DNA of 6,531 nt from assembly GCA_947588665.1 (NCBI GenBank), contig CANPYU010000066.1:1-6531 (forward strand), read 5' to 3'. Below, in pieces: positions 5,280 through 6,531 of the stretch (positions are counted from its first letter, which is position 1; every line of letters starts with the position of its first letter). The stretch is from an uncultured Bacilli bacterium (GTDB lineage Bacteria; Bacillota_I; Bacilli_A; RF39; UBA660). A program made the translations under genes and the position numbers. The notes under the pieces were generated by a model that made no database searches, was not told the origin of the DNA, and saw only the letters and a program-made list of their open reading frames with translations.

Positions 5280-6531
5280 ATGGAAATTGAAAAGTTAAGT
5301 AAAGGAAAAACTAAAACAATAATATTATTTGTATTAGTTATAGTATTAACAATTGGAATAATATATATAACAAATAGTAAAGCAAAATATCAAGTAACTA
5401 AGAGTGTGCAAATAGTTAATGGAAAAGTTAATTATAGTTTAGCAGATTTAAATATTATAGCATTATCAGTTCAAGAAACAGAAAATAGTGAAAAGTATAA
5501 TACAGTAAATGAAATACCTAAAGGTAATTATGAAGTAAATACAAAAAGAAGTTATTGTACTACTCCAGGAAGTGAAGCTCATATAACAGATATATCAATG
5601 GAATATAAAGATGATAAAGTATATATAGCAATTACTAAAAAAGGAACTAAGTGTTATATATATTTAGATATAGCAACAACTAGAAAAGTAGAAACATCAT
5701 TAGGCTTATTAGATGTCCAGTTGGATACTCCAAATTTTAGCAAAACAAGCTGTTCATTTGGTTGTGAAGAATCTACAAATGGATTATATGAAGTTCAAGA
5801 TGATGATGGAAAATCATATTATTTTAGAGGAAGTGTAACTGATAATTGGGTAAAATTTGCAGGATATTATTGGAGAATAATTCGAATAAATGGTGATGGA
5901 ACTATAAGATTAATATATACAGGAAAAGTAGGTGATGAAAATAGTTTAACTTTTCCAAGTGGCAATAGAACTAATCCAGCTTATGTAACAGAAACTGGTA
6001 CTCAAGTAATCATAGGTGGATCCAATAATATAGCATTTAATACTAGTTTTAATCAAAATAGGTATGTAGGATATATGTTCGGAAATAGTTCATCAAATTA
6101 TAATACAGATCATACAAACCAAACTTCAAGTAATATAAAAGAAAAACTTGAAAGTTGGTATTCCTCTAGTTTGGCTAATGTGAGCGTTGGTGGAAAAACT
6201 GCTAAAGATTATATAGATAAAGATGCAGGATTTTGCGGAGATAGAACGCCTTATGATGGAAATACCCCTTTATCAAGTATTGATTATTCAAAGGGTGGAA
6301 GTAATACAACAACATATTATGGAGGATATTTTAGATTAGTAGCTAATCAAAATCCAGATTTACATTGTAAAAGACAATCTGGAAATGGAAGTACAACATT
6401 ACCAGAAGATAATGATTTATATACAGTACAAGATTCAAAAAAAGGTAATAAAGCATTAGGTAGTCCAGTAGGTTTAATCTCAGCAGATGAAGTAATATAT
6501 GCTGGAGATAAATATGGAGCTAATAACCAGG
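5280..6531 (+). CDS. Secreted or anchored cysteine-containing surface protein, C-terminus beyond window
   Basis: 417 codons are open to the right edge and no stop is reached. Residues 1-13 are Lys-rich and 14-31 are hydrophobic, followed by NSKAKY. This fits a signal peptide (possible cleavage after A35, S-x-A pattern) or an N-terminal anchor. Residues 36-130 form a first domain with C93 and C125, the latter in KKGTKCYIYLD. Residues 158-162 are C-x3-C. From about 165 a second domain starts with SYYFRG and GYYWRIIRINGDGTIRLIY, is rich in Asn, Ser, Thr, Gly and aromatics, and contains C319 and C363 before LISADEVIYAGD near the visible end. I recall similar large exported proteins in uncultured gut Bacillota, with a DUF6273-like flavour, but no known function. 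The six cysteines suggest disulfides. The start at 5280 is chosen for AGGG (5269-5272), 7 bases upstream; an in-frame ATG at 5241 lacks a ribosome site. Codon use is purine-rich, unlike the genes to the left. Confidence 0.85.
   Translation, partial: MEIEKLSKGKTKTIILFVLVIVLTIGIIYITNSKAKYQVTKSVQIVNGKVNYSLADLNIIALSVQETENSEKYNTVNEIPKGNYEVNTKRSYCTTPGSEAHITDISMEYKDDKVYIAITKKGTKCYIYLDIATTRKVETSLGLLDVQLDTPNFSKTSCSFGCEESTNGLYEVQDDDGKSYYFRGSVTDNWVKFAGYYWRIIRINGDGTIRLIYTGKVGDENSLTFPSGNRTNPAYVTETGTQVIIGGSNNIAFNTSFNQNRYVGYMFGNSSSNYNTDHTNQTSSNIKEKLESWYSSSLANVSVGGKTAKDYIDKDAGFCGDRTPYDGNTPLSSIDYSKGGSNTTTYYGGYFRLVANQNPDLHCKRQSGNGSTTLPEDNDLYTVQDSKKGNKALGSPVGLISADEVIYAGDKYGANNQ

Overview
The window is very AT-rich and compact and points to a Gram-positive-type (Bacillota) bacterium, most likely one of the small-genome, uncultured, gut-associated lineages near Bacilli/Mollicutes. 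The reasons are strong A/T codon bias, Shine-Dalgarno leaders of the AGGAGG type, sigma-A-like promoters with extended -10 boxes, a streptococcal-style TrpRS, a membrane-anchored VanY-type peptidase, and a large cysteine-containing surface protein. All five complete genes end in TAA, tryptophan is written TGG, and no gene reads through TGA, so nothing suggests the Mycoplasma code. The taxonomic placement is inference.

Layout. Positions 1-147 hold a pair of GGACATTTTG direct repeats (possibly the end of an insertion sequence) and then a good extended -10 promoter. This drives a two-gene + strand unit at 148-2335: a 564-aa unrecognised, coiled-coil-rich, apparently cytosolic protein whose last codons overlap a 166-aa two-TM protein with a DUF1700/HAAS-like N-terminus. 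A bidirectional hairpin at 2307-2354 separates this unit from the convergent trpS gene on the - strand. A 132-base divergent region (3397-3528) lies between trpS and a + strand gene for a membrane-anchored D,D-carboxypeptidase of peptidase family M15B (VanY-like), which ends in its own terminator. A convergent - strand gene then encodes a 150-aa regulator made of two tandem XRE-type helix-turn-helix domains. From this regulator's start a 167-base divergent region leads to a gene that runs off the right edge (5280-6531, 417 codons seen). It encodes a secreted or membrane-anchored, cysteine-containing surface protein.

How the genes relate. trpS and the VanY-like gene are housekeeping or cell-wall functions. 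The most system-like part is the right end. The double-HTH regulator is divergent from the surface protein. The surface gene's promoter is the strongest in the window, and it carries one perfect palindrome between its -35 and -10 boxes and a second just past the predicted transcription start. That is a classic repressor-operator layout. The + strand also switches from C-rich to G-rich in this same intergenic region, so the surface gene is compositionally unlike everything to its left. The overlapping coiled-coil/HAAS-like pair at the left is a second candidate for an undescribed functional unit. I found no CRISPR array, tRNA, rRNA or complete mobile element.
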